Assembly: GCF_945859685.1 (NCBI RefSeq)
Contig: NC_079147.1
Location: 65,688,946-65,752,945 of the forward strand
Direction: 5' to 3'
Length of the DNA stretch: 64,000 nucleotides
Source: Eupeodes corollae
Lineage: Eukaryota > Arthropoda > Insecta > Diptera > Syrphidae
The notes below the pieces were generated by a model. The model searched no databases. It was not told the origin of the DNA and was given only the letters and a program-made list of their open reading frames with translations. Positions 35,501 through 48,559 of this stretch are shown one piece after another. Made by a program: the position numbers and the translations under genes. Within the stretch, counting starts at the first letter, position 1. Each line of letters begins with the position of its first letter.

Positions 35501-37135
35501 TATTTCAATAAACAAATTAGAAAAAAAAGAAAGATTGGTAAAGTTGTTTTACTAAGGAACATTCTAAATTCTTCAATGGAAATTCTGGAAAAATGTATGA
35601 TGACGCATATGTTTTCATATTTAAAACGGTTAAAGACAACTTCTGAGTTTTATTCAGGAAGCTACAAACCAACTTTTTCGAAGTTTTTTTCCGGCTTCTG
35701 AATAAGATCAAAATTGAATTGTTTAAGTTGCTTCCTTATTACAAGGCACCCAAGAGGTCTACTATGTCTTTGCTTCCTTTTATCCTTCTATATGTTCCCA
35801 TGTCTTTTTCCAGGATTAACCTAAATATATACATATTTGCATTCATGCATACAAATATATGATGTCATATATATGTAGGTATAGGTATCATTTACATTTG
35901 GATTATGGTGAAGATTATTAAAATCTGTTTCTGTATCTTGTCCTTTAATATGACGTGTTCTTCTTGTAACCAAGTTAACCAATATTACAAGAACTTTATG
36001 CGGCAATGGGTAACAGAAACAGAAACAGCAATAGCAACGTCAATGGCAACGGCAGTGGCAACACATAAATGCCATCCGTGTCCATCATTCCATGAATATA
36101 TCCTTCTAGAACTTAATTGGACATGAAGATGTCCACATTCAAATAGTGTCCGATATTTCTGCTTATAAACTCATTCATACTCCTATATAGGTATACTCGT
36201 AGAAGATATAAGTATAAAGGACTATAGTTAGGTACATGGAAAGGGTGTTTTTCCAGATGCGAAATATCATCTCTACACTTTTGCAATTTGGTGTGAGGCA
36301 AAATATAATAAACAGGATGAAAGGGGAAAAAGGAAGTTGGTGTGAGGATGCGGCGAGAATTGAGAAGATATAGAGAAACTTGCCAAGATTCAAAGCGTGT
36401 GTTGTGGCTTTTTTGAGGCTTGTTCTCATGTAGCTGATGGTAAAACCGATGCATATAGGAGACTAAAATGCTACATGTTGGGTATTTCCTATTCCCTAAA
36501 TATGTATGTAGATGGTTAAGATAAACTCTTGCAATTTAGCAACATATGAGTATATGTAGATGCTCCATACTCACAATGATGGTTGACCATTTAAATGATG
36601 CCGATGTACCCAACTCATGTTAAGGATATAACGATGTAATATGGTCTTTATAGTGGATATGGGAATGTGGGATGTTCGGAACAATGTTGCAACAGATGCT
36701 ACCATTAATTGGAGAGGTTTTTTTTATGCAAGATATGGGGCATTTATTCTTTTAGTTTTGAATGCATGACTCGTTACGTGAAAGGGCGAAAGTTTTATTT
36801 ACATTTTTTGTATACATAAGCTCTGTTGGAAAAGTGTTAATACCGTTTTAAGGTTTTAATATAACTTTATGTTAAGCTTTATTTGTTGGAAGGCCGGCAC
36901 CACAGAAAGATGTTAATTTTTTTTAGCTTTTTTATAAAATGTGAAATTATTTTAACCCTAAAAAAGGAAGTTTTGGATTCATAAGAAAAGTTTTAAAACT
37001 TCATACCATTAAAGATGAATTGACTCGTCATCCTTCACTTTAAAACCCATTCCTAAATACCATCAAATGCGGATTTCTTACAAGCTTTTGGTTATTCCAA
37101 ATTACGCCAATTCCTAACATAAAAGTCTCACATAG
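35501..37135. other. Non-coding stretch
   Basis: No identifiable gene. TATATA/CATATG-rich simple sequence lies at 35820-35890, with a short dyad around ATATTTG/CAAATAT. Open frames at 35905-36126 (+) and 36454-36113 (-) show no known motif. Confidence 0.5.
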
Positions 37136-37139
37136 TGAT

Positions 37140-38450
37140 TTATTGAAACCTTAGAGAGACTATTAGACATTTCCATCCGACGCACTCTCAGACCTGAAGC
37201 TTTATCTGCTACACAGCATGTCTATTCCACAAAAGTGTAAAAACAGCCTTACATTGCGTTGTGAGAGCAATATAAAATTACTGTGTTACAGAGATCATAT
37301 GTGCATGCTAAAGTAATTCAACAGTAAACTAGGCAATACGAAAATTAAACTAACATCATCCAAAGGAGCAGCTCAAGGAGGGTTACTCTCACCAGTTCTC
37401 AAGATACTTGCCATGAACGAAATCCGTGCATTCTTGAATTTATTGGGGTCAAAGTAGTTGCCTTAGCCCACCGCAGTGTTTGCAGCGGAGAAAGAAATTG
37501 ACTATTTATTCCAATTCTGCAGCAAAAACAGACAGACTTAAAAGTACTAAGTCTGTTTTTTGGGGATTAATCGCCAAGCCCCACCTTTTGGTCAGGTGCA
37601 GAATCTAGTTAAGGCTTGGTTCAGCTGTTCGCTCATAGTGGCAAGGAATTTCCCTGTTGCCAATAGTTCTATACGTAATTGGTGCGTTCTACGGCTCAGG
37701 CAAACCAGTTGCTCGAAAAATAGCCAAAGTAACACGCACTGATCTTACAGGAATACTTAAGAAATAATATTAGCACAGATAACACGACACCATGAACTTC
37801 AACAATACCTTTACAACAACCTGTCAGGATAGACAAGAATGGGTGAACAATGTACCTCATGAGGGTAGGTCCAGGTTTTCTTCGGAAGCAGCTGATCTCG
37901 CCAACTGCTTAACCGATTAAGTCCTTAATCGGAGCAGTGTCTTACAAGCCGAGGTATTGGCAGTAACAATCACTGCAACGGGCTGATATAACCATTTTCA
38001 TAACTAGCCAAGCAGCAATAAGCTTATAAATTACTATGCCAAGAGGGTATAAGGTCACAGTGATAGTCCTGGAAATAAGAAAGCTGGTGAACTTACCAAA
38101 AACACCACATCATGTGAGTTAAAACAAATCATAATTGACAAAATACTCAAAAATTCATTTAACTATGGAAAAGCCTAGAAACCTGCGTGACAGTCTGGCT
38201 CGAATTTGACAGATTAAGATCCCGTTCGAATATGCACCTCGACAAAACTTCTTTTCGATAACTTGTGAGCATAATAACAGGCAGTCGCTTGTTAGGATAC
38301 CACAGGAATGCAGCTTACTGACGACGCATCGGCATATGAAAGGGGTGCAACGATGAGGAAGAACATGAGGACACTACTTACTTCGTATTAAATACATCTT
38401 CTATGGTCTTGAAAAACCTTTCTTTAGCGACCAAAATAAGGCGCTGTTTA
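37140..38450 (+). mobile_element. R1/LOA/I-group non-LTR retrotransposon with RNase H (relic)
   Basis: Following the plus strand across frames, TKIKLTSSKGAAQGGLLSPVL at about 37340-37400 is the PQGGVLSPLLW-type motif of R1/LOA-like reverse transcriptases. A decayed palm and thumb follow (EIDYLFQF, then GINRQAPPFG). SVLQAEVLAVTIT near 37935 and ITSQAAI near 38000 are RNase H blocks. GHSDSPGNKKAGELTKN near 38055 is the RNase H C-terminal HxGxxGN block. A C-terminal Cys/His-rich domain (ITGSRLLGYHRN near 38270, then EEEHEDT) ends at about 38440. The order is complete but frames shift repeatedly and no intact protein exists. Confidence 0.78.
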
Positions 38451-40040
38451 AAAAATTTGGTCAATTTTTTAAAAACATATAACAAATTACCAACCTTATT
38501 TTATTTGAACAAGAATCAAAACCTTTCTTTAGGTATAAATATGTACTTTATCTATAAATATATTAACGAAATGTATTTATAACATTTAAGTTATCTATGG
38601 CGGTAATATTGTTTTCCTTTATATCGCTAGGATGAGTGTTTATCCGCCTTCTTGTTCTTAATTTCTTATTATTGTGTGTCTGCTTGGTGGTAAATTGTTT
38701 CACTTTAAGTAGCACCACATTTACTGGAAACTATCAATGGAGATATCTTTTAATGGAAGCAAACCACTTATGTTGTAACTATCTTTGGAATTCAAAATTC
38801 TTAGAAACATCACGATATAAGTCCGTAATTCCAAGAGAGAAAAATCTCTTGGCTGAAGTTGAGCGTAGGTAAGTATATTTCTTTTTCTCTTCTGAAGATG
38901 ATTTTTGAAGAACATCAAGTGATTCTTAAAAATCAAATAGTTTAAGTGATTTTATTTCTCATTTGTGTATTCATTTTGTGCATCTGCCGCAATTTCAAAA
39001 GTGTCTAAACTCCTTCTGAGTAAATTCTTTTGTTTAAGTCGTAGACTATCTGAAGATGTAGTTTTTGTTTTTGTTGTTATTCAATGGAGGGTATCTCTTC
39101 GGTAAAATAATATTAGACACACATGATATTACCTTCATTCTTCTTCTGACTTGTAAAAATTAATTACAAAATCGTGAGGTCAACATTTTGTTTGTTTCTG
39201 ATGTTGTGATGATGATGATAGTGATGGAGGGAGTCTTACAAGTTGAAGTTAACATCATCTTGAAAAATTATAAAAGAAATACCGATGTGATGGCGATGGA
39301 TGGAAAGGAAGTATTTAGTGTGGTTTGTGTCTAACCTTTTGTGTACCATGAGTGATGTTATTTAAATTGGAAACAACTTGTGTAGCTTGGTTTAAAAGAG
39401 CCTCCGGAGCTACTACCTTTAATGTACAGAACATGTGTTATGATAAAACAACTTGAAACTTTTGGAACTATGTAGGTATAAAAACTATGATACTGACCTA
39501 ATTTTTCGGTAGGTAACAACAAAATGAATAGATGGACGATAAATAAAAAAAAATATACAAACAAATTTTAATTGAAATGGAGATTGAAGTTTAAATTAAT
39601 TATGGTTCTATTCTTTATTTCCAGAAGAAAAAAATAATTTAAACATTTCTATAACTGTGAGAATATTTAAAAAATAAACAATGGAACTGCCTAATGTTTG
39701 ATAATTAAGATAAGTCAGGTGAGTTACCAATTCAAAATTAAGTAAATTTGTCAAAAAAAATGTAAAATAATGAAATAAAATGTAGGTTTTCTCAATAATA
39801 AGGGAACTTTCTTCAAAATTTAATTTATTAGTCCAAAATAATGACGTTGAAAAAAAAAAATCAGACAGTGAAGTTTGTCAAAATCAGTGAAACAGACTTT
39901 TTTGCCATAGTTCGATCTGCTTGATATAGGACGTAAAGGAACTTGTCTTCTAATACTTGAACGGCTTTAAATAAAGTTTAATTGTTTCAAAATTGATGGT
40001 GATATGACTAACACATTGATTAATTTTATAAAAAATCACA
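38451..40040. other. Non-coding stretch with one splice-donor-like ORF
   Basis: The open stretch 38636-38871 starts with hydrophobic codons (LLVLNFLLLCVCLVV) that look like a signal peptide. It ends in AG|GTAAGTAT, a strong 5' splice-site match (38871/38872). However, its first codon is GTG, a TGA lies directly upstream in frame, and the first ATG (38753) lies beyond the hydrophobic part. I do not call it an exon. A pyrimidine tract ending in TTTATTTCCAG near 39624 is acceptor-like. No protein similarity is recognised. Confidence 0.4.
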
Positions 40041-40044
40041 GCTG

Positions 40045-41690
40045 AATGTACTCTCTGTGCTAAGAAAGCGATAGAAGATTTATGAGGGTGAGCCTTTCAT
40101 TGTAAGGTGGAAGTTCGAGTCTATTGGACCATGGGAAGAAACGGAGACAGAAGCAGATGAATCTTCTTTGTACTCCTTCTATTCTGTTTATATGGAGTGA
40201 ATAAAAGTGAGCCCATATTATGCAGCCATATTCCAATATTGTTCTTACGAATGTTATATAAAGAAGTTTAAGAATATAAGGGTCGCGAAAATCATTTGAA
40301 AACCGTTTTATAAATCCGAGTGTCTTATTTGCTTTTTTAATAATATAGTCATAATGATTTGTAAAAGCTATTTTGAGTTAAGAATAATAAATAGGTCAGA
40401 GAAAGTAGAGGGTTTAGTCAAATAAGAAGGGTCTAATTGATAATTGAAGATCAAAACATTATGTTTGCGTGTAAAACACATTGATTAACATTGTCTATGT
40501 TTAGTAAAAGCTTATTTATAGAACACCATTCCCGAAAACTATCTTGATCATTTTGTAGGAGTAAACAGTCAAGTCAAGTCAAGTCAAGTGAGTCAATACG
40601 TGTGAACATTTTAATTTCATCAGGGTAAATTAAAGCAGATGAGTGTTTTATATAAAAAGTTAATTCGTTAACGTACAAAATAAACAGTAAATGTCCTAAG
40701 TGGCTACCTTTTGGTACGCCAGAGTGGGTATAAAAATACTATGACCGCTCATTCCTAAATTCTATGCTGTATGATCTATTATATTTTTAAATACGACGAA
40801 ACCCAACTAAAAAATGTATCTTTAAAGCCTTGGGATATATGTATCAAAGGCATTGCTGAAGTCTGTGAAAAGACAGTCAACTTGTTTCCGTTTTTCAAAC
40901 AAATCAAAACAAATAGAACTGAAATGAAAGAGGTTAGTAACTGTTGACTTATTTTGAACGTGTTGATTGTCACAAATTATAACCTTACAATTATTAAACG
41001 ATATAATTTTACAAATAATGGACTCAAATACAGTTTTGCAACGGGACGATCATTTTGTATTTCATTTTTACTATTCTCTTTATCTATCGATGTTATATAC
41101 GAACTCTTCCAAATTTTAGGAAAAATTGAAGATTTGAGAGATTCATTGAAAAGAATATGAAGAGGATAGGATAAATATAATGTTCATTTTTCAAAATATA
41201 AGAAGGTACACCATTTGGACCAGAGCTATAACAATCATCTTCAGGGATATAAAGACTAATTAAATTTAAATGAGAGAATTTTGTGAGAGGTCCAATGACT
41301 CAGGCGTTTGACAGGAGTTCGCTACTTCGAAAGCATCTTTGAAAAAATTTGCAAACATATTTGAAAATTTTTCAGAGTCATGGCTAATTCGTTGTTGAAA
41401 GACATGCAGTTTGGATACCCGTCAGTATTTCTCTCACTATTAACATACATAGCTCCAAAAGTTTTTTGGGTTGTTTTTTATGTCGGTTTCAGTATTTAAA
41501 ATAAAGTCATTATAAAGAATATCTGAATAGTCAATAAGCATATTTCTTAGCTCATTGTATATTCCCAAGTCATTATCAGCTTTTGGTTTATTATATTTAA
41601 TTAGGCCTTGTTTCTTTTATCATTATTATTTGCCTCTAGCTTAACCATGGAGGAGATTTAGAAATATTGCGTGGTTTTCGCAATGGTGTG
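40045..41690 (-). mobile_element. Jockey/CR1-type retrotransposon, linker to C-terminus (relic)
   Basis: On the minus strand, 41640-41400 is the pre-RT linker (YNELRNMLIDYSDILYNDF followed by an NPKKLLE block). About 40920-40850 reads VDCLFTDFSNAFD, the first catalytic region. 40725-40680 reads HSGVPKGSHLGHLLF. About 40640-40610 keeps a decayed ADD region (YPDEIKMFTRID). The region 40230-40060 ends with a GCIIWAPFYS-like block and the ESVQRRF-type C-terminus. There are stops and frameshifts throughout. Its domain order parallels the copy at 19476-21110. An AAGTC pentamer tract (40567-40589) interrupts the palm. Confidence 0.78.
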
Positions 41691-43385
41691 TCCTCTTAAA
41701 AAAAGTTAAAGAGAACACACTTATAAGTTGAAAAAATAAGACTTTTTAAAAACCACCATACAATGGCAATTGCACAGAAAAATTCAATTAAAAAATTAAA
41801 TTCGAAAACATACTTAATATATTTACTTTAACGTATACATAGTTGTTTTTGATCTAAAAAATTATATGAAAAATTGTTTTCTAGTATGACTGATTGACGA
41901 CTAATTTACAAAAATTATGTAAAGTTTTCAAAATGTACACAAATATTTACAAAAATGTAAATTTTGACAGATTTTTCGGGGGTATCAAGACACCATTGTG
42001 AAATCATTGAAATAAGTGTGAAAAATTGTTTTCTTTAATAATAACTTTTCCACTGTATTACTTTCTTGACATCTAGAAATGCATCCCTGTTTTGGAGATA
42101 TGAGACAAAATAATGGCGGATTAAATAAAATTTCAAATAGTTTTTGCAACTAAAGGCGAACAAATTAAAATTTTATGGTGGACATAATGAAGTTGGTGGA
42201 CAAACAATTTATACTAGTCTAATCTCAATATTCTTACTTGATTTTGGTTTTCAAAAGTAGCTATGAAAGTTTAATCATTCTTGAACATGGAGTCAACTGA
42301 TAATTTGTTTGTCCGATCAAAACTGAATGAATAAAACCCTAATGTTCAAGGTTAGTTTTTTAGGTGCTTAGCAATTTTTTCGTTGATATGAAAGGAAAGT
42401 CTTGATATTAGGGTGACAGGATACAAATTTTTGATAAGCAGACATACGAAGATAATAAACACGCGTACAAACATGGTTCAATAAACCTCTTTCATCAATT
42501 TATTGGTCAACTGTAACTGGCAAATATTATTTATTATTGTTAAGGTTTTTTTGGCTTATTTCGAATACGAGACTGACTTTTATTAAGATTTTTAAAGTAG
42601 TTTTTTCACAGATTATTGGTGATTTTCTAAACCATTAATCTCTATCTTTAATAAACCCGTTCAAATATATGTATGTACATAAGGCTCAAAGGAAAGCTGA
42701 AAAGTTCAAATGAGCATTTCGGTGCTTTTATAGCTTATCCAGCTTAAGTTGGGTTATCCCATCCTGTTTTTGAAATGTATTCTAAAAAATTAAAAAAAAA
42801 AATTTAAAAACGGGTGTTTTCTACTTGCGAATTAACCAAATACTAGTTATATTCTGCGTATAGTTTGTGAAATACGTACCGCATAACTAAGTTTAAATTA
42901 TTCAAAATTACTATTTTTAAACAGTTTACTTCAATGCGCTGGCCAACAAGTTTTTGTACTTGGCAATCATTTTAAAAATTTAAAATGGTTTTTGGTACCA
43001 TAATTTGAGTTTACACTTTGAAAAAAAAAAGTTTTAAGTCTTTTTCTTTGTGTAGATTTAATGAAGCAGTTTCTGTCCAATAAATGGTTTAAAGATTTTT
43101 CAAAATCGTAATTGATATAAGTCAATGTTTTTAACATTTCTAGTTTTGTTTTTAGAAAAATATTCATTATTTTACAGTTTTCATGAGTGATTTATTAACC
43201 TTAAAAAATTACAAGTAAAGACAAAAACGGTTTAAGAAACATTTTCTTATCGACCATTTTAAGATCATTTTATTTGATTTTTTTTAATGTAGACGTATTA
43301 TTAAAATTGGGTATTTAAATTAATTTGAGCTAAAAGCAAAAAGTTTAGTTCGTACAGGATGCTTTGTTTTGCTGTTTTCTTTTTT
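41691..43385. other. AT-rich non-coding stretch
   Basis: No gene or transposon relic is recognised. Long A/T runs and no open frame with a known motif. Confidence 0.5.
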
Positions 43386-43389
43386 GAAA

Positions 43390-43560
43390 TGCTGGTTCGT
43401 GTTTAGTGTTTTGTGTCACTGTCAAACATTTACAATTCGGTCTATTATTTAACCGTGAGTATTGAATTTTATTATCAAAATGTGTGCGCTAGTAAGAACG
43501 TTCACCGAACGTCAAGAAATTGTGACATTTCTTGACGTTTCAATGTCACTAGAATGTGAA
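43390..43560 (+). mobile_element. DD41D mariner-like 5' remnant with hairpin
   Basis: The sequence from ACTGTCAAACATTTACA through GGTCTATTATTTAAC to TTTTATTATCAAAATGTGTG aligns in order with the 5' region of the mariner-like copy at 52977 (ACTGTCAATCGTCTCCAG, GGTCTATAATTTAAC, TTTTATTACCAAATTGCGTG). The translation around 43465-43510 gives IEFYYQNVCA, which matches the N-terminal helix-turn-helix block of the copy at 51556. Beyond 43510 the similarity is lost and a 13-bp perfect hairpin occupies 43508-43539. Confidence 0.6.
43508..43539. repeat. 13-bp perfect inverted repeat, 6-base loop
   Basis: Arms AACGTCAAGAAAT (43508-43520) and ATTTCTTGACGTT (43527-43539) are exact complements around TGTGAC. 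It sits at the breakpoint where the mariner-like similarity ends. Confidence 0.9.
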
Positions 43561-43889
43561 CCAAAGACGTTTATAGAGTTGTATGTATGAACGTAAGCAA
43601 CGGGTTTTTTATAACAGAAAGGTATGTTTTTTTATATCGGTAAGGATTTTTCTTACAAAAAAATTAAAAATTATAAATATTGCTTTTAAACTGATTTTAA
43701 CTTATGAAAAACATGATTTCAACACTTGGTTTAATTTTTAGAAAAATCCAATAAATTCGAAGAATTGTGGTTTTGTAGATTCAAAAAATGTTTCGCAAGA
43801 TTTGGTAAAATTGAATGATCGACTCTTTATACCGTAAAAGGACAAAGGTCTTGATTTTAAAATTATAATGTTCCATTCAAAAATCATGC

Positions 43890-44390
43890 TTATTTTGGGA
43901 TTCGAACGACACGTTTGTTCGAGTGACTAGATCTATTCGTTTGAATAAATTTTGTTTATTTTGAGATTCGAATGAAAAATATTCATTTCAGAAAATGAAC
44001 CGAATTGAACCTCATTTTTGGGAGATCAGCTGTTCTAAATGATTTGACATTTTGATTTGAGTTAGTGTGACCACACTAAATTTATATTTTCCGAAAAATA
44101 TTATTTTCAATTCAGAGTTAGTCACAGATTAACAGTTTCTAAATTGAAAAATTCAGTGAAGATAATAAAGTGATAAAGAAAAACATTCCAGACATGAAAT
44201 TTAACTATTTTTCAAGTAACGTAACCATTTTGGTTTAAATTTCCATGTTGTGTCTATACCGTTTAAAATGCTATGTATATTCGTAACACATGGTCACAAT
44301 TTCAATTGAAATAAAAACAATCAAAGTTTATAAACTTCAAATCGGTGTAGTTTTTCAGCAAACTTTCGATTCAACGGAATCTCAAAATAA
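43890..44390. mobile_element. Possible small inverted-repeat element
   Basis: The left block TTATTTTGGGATTCGAACGA (43890-43909) and the complement of the right block (44366-44390), TTATTTTGAGATTCCGTTGA, match at 13 of the first 14 positions. A third partial copy, TTATTTTGAGATTCGAATGA, lies inside at about 43957. No convincing target duplication is visible, and there is no coding content. It could be a decayed non-autonomous DNA element. Confidence 0.3.
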
Positions 44391-44399
44391 AATATTCTT

Positions 44400-47300
44400 A
44401 AATTAATAAATAAGCGTGAATATTCTTAGAAAAATATAAAAATTATACATCAAAATTATTTTTGCAATAAAATAATGTCGTAAATAAAAACAGATATTGA
44501 AATCAAACTTATGTTTTCATTTGCTAAATATTGTTGCTAACTTTTACTTATTTCTTTTGGAAAAATGCAATTGACAACTTTTTTTACAAAACACGAAAAC
44601 CTACAAAAACAATAAGAAATGGTTTTGAACTCATAGAATTATTTTAACAAGAAAGGTATTGACTTTTTCTATCTATTCTATTTCTATTTTTCTATACACA
44701 CAACATATTGTCATTCATATGTATTTCGTAAAAGTTTTAGAAAAATTATGATCAGTGTGGGTCGAATCCTAGCCTCTTATTGTTTTCGATTACCAAAAAC
44801 CATCAAAAAAATCAACCAATAAACAGCTAAATCAAAACAAAAACTATTGAAGCAAAAGATTCAAAATTCAGAGTGAGATACAATGTATGTATCTCAAAAA
44901 TAAAGATCATCACATACACAATTTTTTGTTGAGAAGAACATGTTTTGTGTTTTACCCAAGACTAAAAAATACCGTACCGTACATATTTCTACTTTAAAAT
45001 GTGTGTTTTTTTTTTAACATAGCCATCATCATTGCAAAATCATTTTGAATTTATTTAATAATTTAATAAATTAAAAAATCCGTGAATCGGATAAAAAGTT
45101 CTTAGAGAATCTTATTAGTTAAATGAACAACAACAACAACAAAAATAAAAAGTAAAGGAAGCAGAATATAAATTTTGTAAAAATACCACACGTTCTTGCT
45201 ATCAAAGCAATTGCATTCCACTTGAGTTTTGTTCTCTTTTATTTTCTTAGATACAAAATAAGGACAGACAAGTGGATTGATAGAAAAGAGGGAAGCTACC
45301 GAAGAAGAAGAAGAACACAACCACCATTTCTGCCGCCACCGCCATTACCGCCGCTACTATCTGAAGGATACAAAAATCAAAGACAAAACATGTAAGTAGA
45401 CAAAGAATGGAAAATCGTGCAGTTATAAGTATTTTCAAAAACTGGAAAGAGAACATCAAGAGAGATATGTACCGAAACCAGCATCCCAAGTCACAGCACA
45501 TCTCAAAGCCAGATTTATACAGTGCGACAAATCTGATAAACTACTTTAAACAGAAGAAGAATAAGAAAAGAACACGAACAAGAAGTAAACAGTGCCTCTT
45601 TGGTTTGTAGTGTATAGCTGGTTTCTTTTGTTCTTCTTATTCTTTTAATGGATCTTGGATCAAAGATGCTTAAGGTTTTATATTTTTGATGTGCATGGTT
45701 GCCAGGTGAAGTTCTTCCGGAAGCTATTTCGGAAATAACGGCAAAAATGCTCAGTTTTGACAGTTGAGAGAGCGGCCATATTGTTAAACTTACATCTGTC
45801 AGATTGGCTGTCATTTATTTATCAAAATGGCTGTTTTGTTCTTAAGCAGTTGGAAAATGTTAAGGCCAATTTCTGTGTATCAATCCAATTTAGATTTCTA
45901 TACTTAGACCAAAATCAATACAATTTTGGTTTTTGAAATAAATAAAAATAGTTGGCAATCCTGATTAGATTATTTCCACCAGCATCATCACCACTATGTG
46001 ATGTTGCTTCTGTTGCCACTTGATGAAATCAGTGAACACGATTTTACCAAAAGACGATTCTACAACGACAACATCGAGAACGACACAAACTCTAAGAGAC
46101 GACTCCTTGCCTCTTTGCCTTGTTGTGGTGTGGTGTGGTAAACATCGTCAGAAGTGGAAGGAGAGAAATTGAGATTGCATTTTTGTTTATGAAGATCAAC
46201 AACCCAAAACCTGCTATTACGTTCGTAATGCACGTGTACAGTGTAACAAAATAAAATAAGTAAATATATATAAGTACCTATGTCTAAACGTCGTCGTCGC
46301 TCGACTCTGACTCCAACTCTGATTCTGACGACAACGACGACAAAAACGACAACGCCAAAGCTGCCGCTTCAGTTTCAACTCTAACTCCAATTTCAACTCC
46401 ACCGCAGTTGCAGCTTCAACTTGCAATAACCCAGCATGTTAGTTTGGGAAAAGGAAGATGGTTGCTAATGCAATCGTAGGACATGCGAAACCAACCGAAT
46501 AACCAGAATACCAAAAAGGCCAAGGATAACTCTTTCTGCAAAGTGACTTTGGAGTTGGTTTTATTTTTGCTTTATATTTCGGGAGTATAGAGGTAGATAC
46601 TTGTCGTGTCGTTTGGCTTTTGCTTTTCTATATACAGCTCCTAGCTATGTTATGTTATGTTATGTTATGGTATGGTTGTGACTGGAACTGGAACTGGGAC
46701 TTCTCTGGATGATTGTGACTGCTGCCGGGTTGGGGTGTAACCGGACGAAAGGGCCGCCACGCTGCGGTTGACGCTGCCAAGCCAACCGAATCTTTCAACA
46801 AACAGAAAAACAAAAAAAATACACATATAGAAGCCAGCTACGTTTGGGATTCGGATTTGGATTCGGATTCGGGCAGGAACCTATGTGGTTATTGTGGAGG
46901 AAGAGAAACAGGGTATTCTTCTTGGTTTTTATTTTTTTAAATTTTGTCGGTGGATAAAAAAAGGAAGCGCGCGTCATCAACATTGAAATCAGCACAATGC
47001 ACCTTAACCACATCAATGTCGTCGCTCGCGCGGTTCAAGCTACGTTTGCGATTGCGACTGTGACTCTGACTCTGCCTCCGACGACGACGGACGACATTGT
47101 CGTTATATTTTTGTATATATACATATATATATATATTTACAAAGACTCTGGGATGTTGATGTTGGAAGAACAGGATGCAGTTCTGCACTCTGCAACGGCT
47201 CCATGGACACATGTTTTGTGTTTTGCGGTTAAGGGTTTTTTTTTCGTAGCTTTTCAACAGCTGAGTTTTTGCCAAAAGAATAACTGAAAAGTGTGTGAGA

Positions 47301-48555
47301 CACAAAAAAAATTACTAAGGATAAGGTTAGAAGAGAACGAAGAAGAGGGGCAGAAAGAGGACCCGTCCCAGTGAGATGGGAATGTAAAACAATTTTTATT
47401 TGTTTTCGTTTTATTTTTACGTTGCTATTTTTTAAGTTTTTATTTTTTTTTAGTTTTCATTTTCGCAGTTCTAAATCATCATGGTGAATTTTTCCATATT
47501 TTTGTTTTAAAAACTCTTTTATTGTCGCTTCCTTTCTTTTTATATGAATTTTCACAGAATACCAACCTACCTATAGCTACCTGCTCTATAAACTTTTTTT
47601 TGAAATGAGCGCTCATTTGGAATCAAAATTCCAAACAAAAATGCTGCACAATTACCACCCACCGCACCTCATGGGGAAATACCCTGTGCTCGTATATGAG
47701 TGTATGTAGGTACTAAGATGCAAGGCATTTATATATATTTTTATATGATTACAGACAACACCAGGGTTGTATTAATTGTTCTTAGTTAAAATAGGCGCTC
47801 TAGTTACGTTGCTCTTCGAACTTAACACATTAATTGTGTCCTGAAATGCAAGAAAATACTACCCGGTGTACCACTTCTTGTAGAGAGAACAAAGTTAAGT
47901 AAACGAAAATCAAAATGTATCTTCAAAATTAACTCAGTATTTAGGCTATTTCAATGAATTATAATGAATAAAAGAGAAAGATAATTAAATTTTTGATTCA
48001 TTTAATATTTTTGGCAGATTTTGATTTATAAGATTGGTTTTATTAATCAAGTTTTAAAAATGTGTTTTAAAGTAAGAAAAAAGAAAAGCGTTTTTTTATT
48101 TCGAGTACGTAGCTAAACTGAGTAGAAAATATATTTATTCACTTTATTTACTGGTTAATGTTTAATAAATGTAAGATACAAAATCTTATGAATTACTCAC
48201 AAGCAAATATTACAGATTGATAGAGCAAGCGAAATTTTGATGAGAAAAAATCTTACTACAAATGTACAATAATATAATTTAAAATATTAAAATGCTATTG
48301 GAAAAATAATATATTAGAGACTTTTTAATTCTAATTGTCAAACATGTATAACTAGGATGAATCAATTAACGAGATCTTCTAGAGGTATTGAAATTAATGT
48401 TGCCAAAACAGAATTATAGTTAGTGTGTTAGCGAGAAATAAAGTTTACTTTAACTATTAATTCCACAGTTGCAATAGAAATCATAACCTTATATTACGAT
48501 TGTACTTCCTGGTGTAAAATACTCGGTTACACATAAAGTACGTAGGGCACCAGAA
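44400..48555. other. Non-coding stretch with microsatellites and GC-rich islands
   Basis: No transposon relic is recognised. Islands at 45300-45360 and 45990-47100 are less AT-rich. They contain triplet and hexamer runs: (TTATG)n at about 46646-46670, a TGGAACTGGAACTGG tract near 46685, (GGATTC)n-like repeats at about 46845-46875 and (TA)n at about 47115-47140. The open frames in them (for example PNPNPNPNP on the minus strand) are products of these repeats. They could be regulatory or untranslated sequence of a host gene; nothing proves it. Confidence 0.5.
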
Positions 48556-48559
48556 ACTT

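Noticed and set aside
46217..46426. Minus-strand ORF rich in Glu, Leu and Lys
   Set aside because: It is the translation of CTCCAACT-type repeats on the plus strand and has no domain pattern.
46795..47305. Overlapping ORFs with PNPNPNPNP and poly-Arg stretches
   Set aside because: They arise from GGATTC and CGACGACG repeats; both strands are open over the same bases, as expected for simple sequence.
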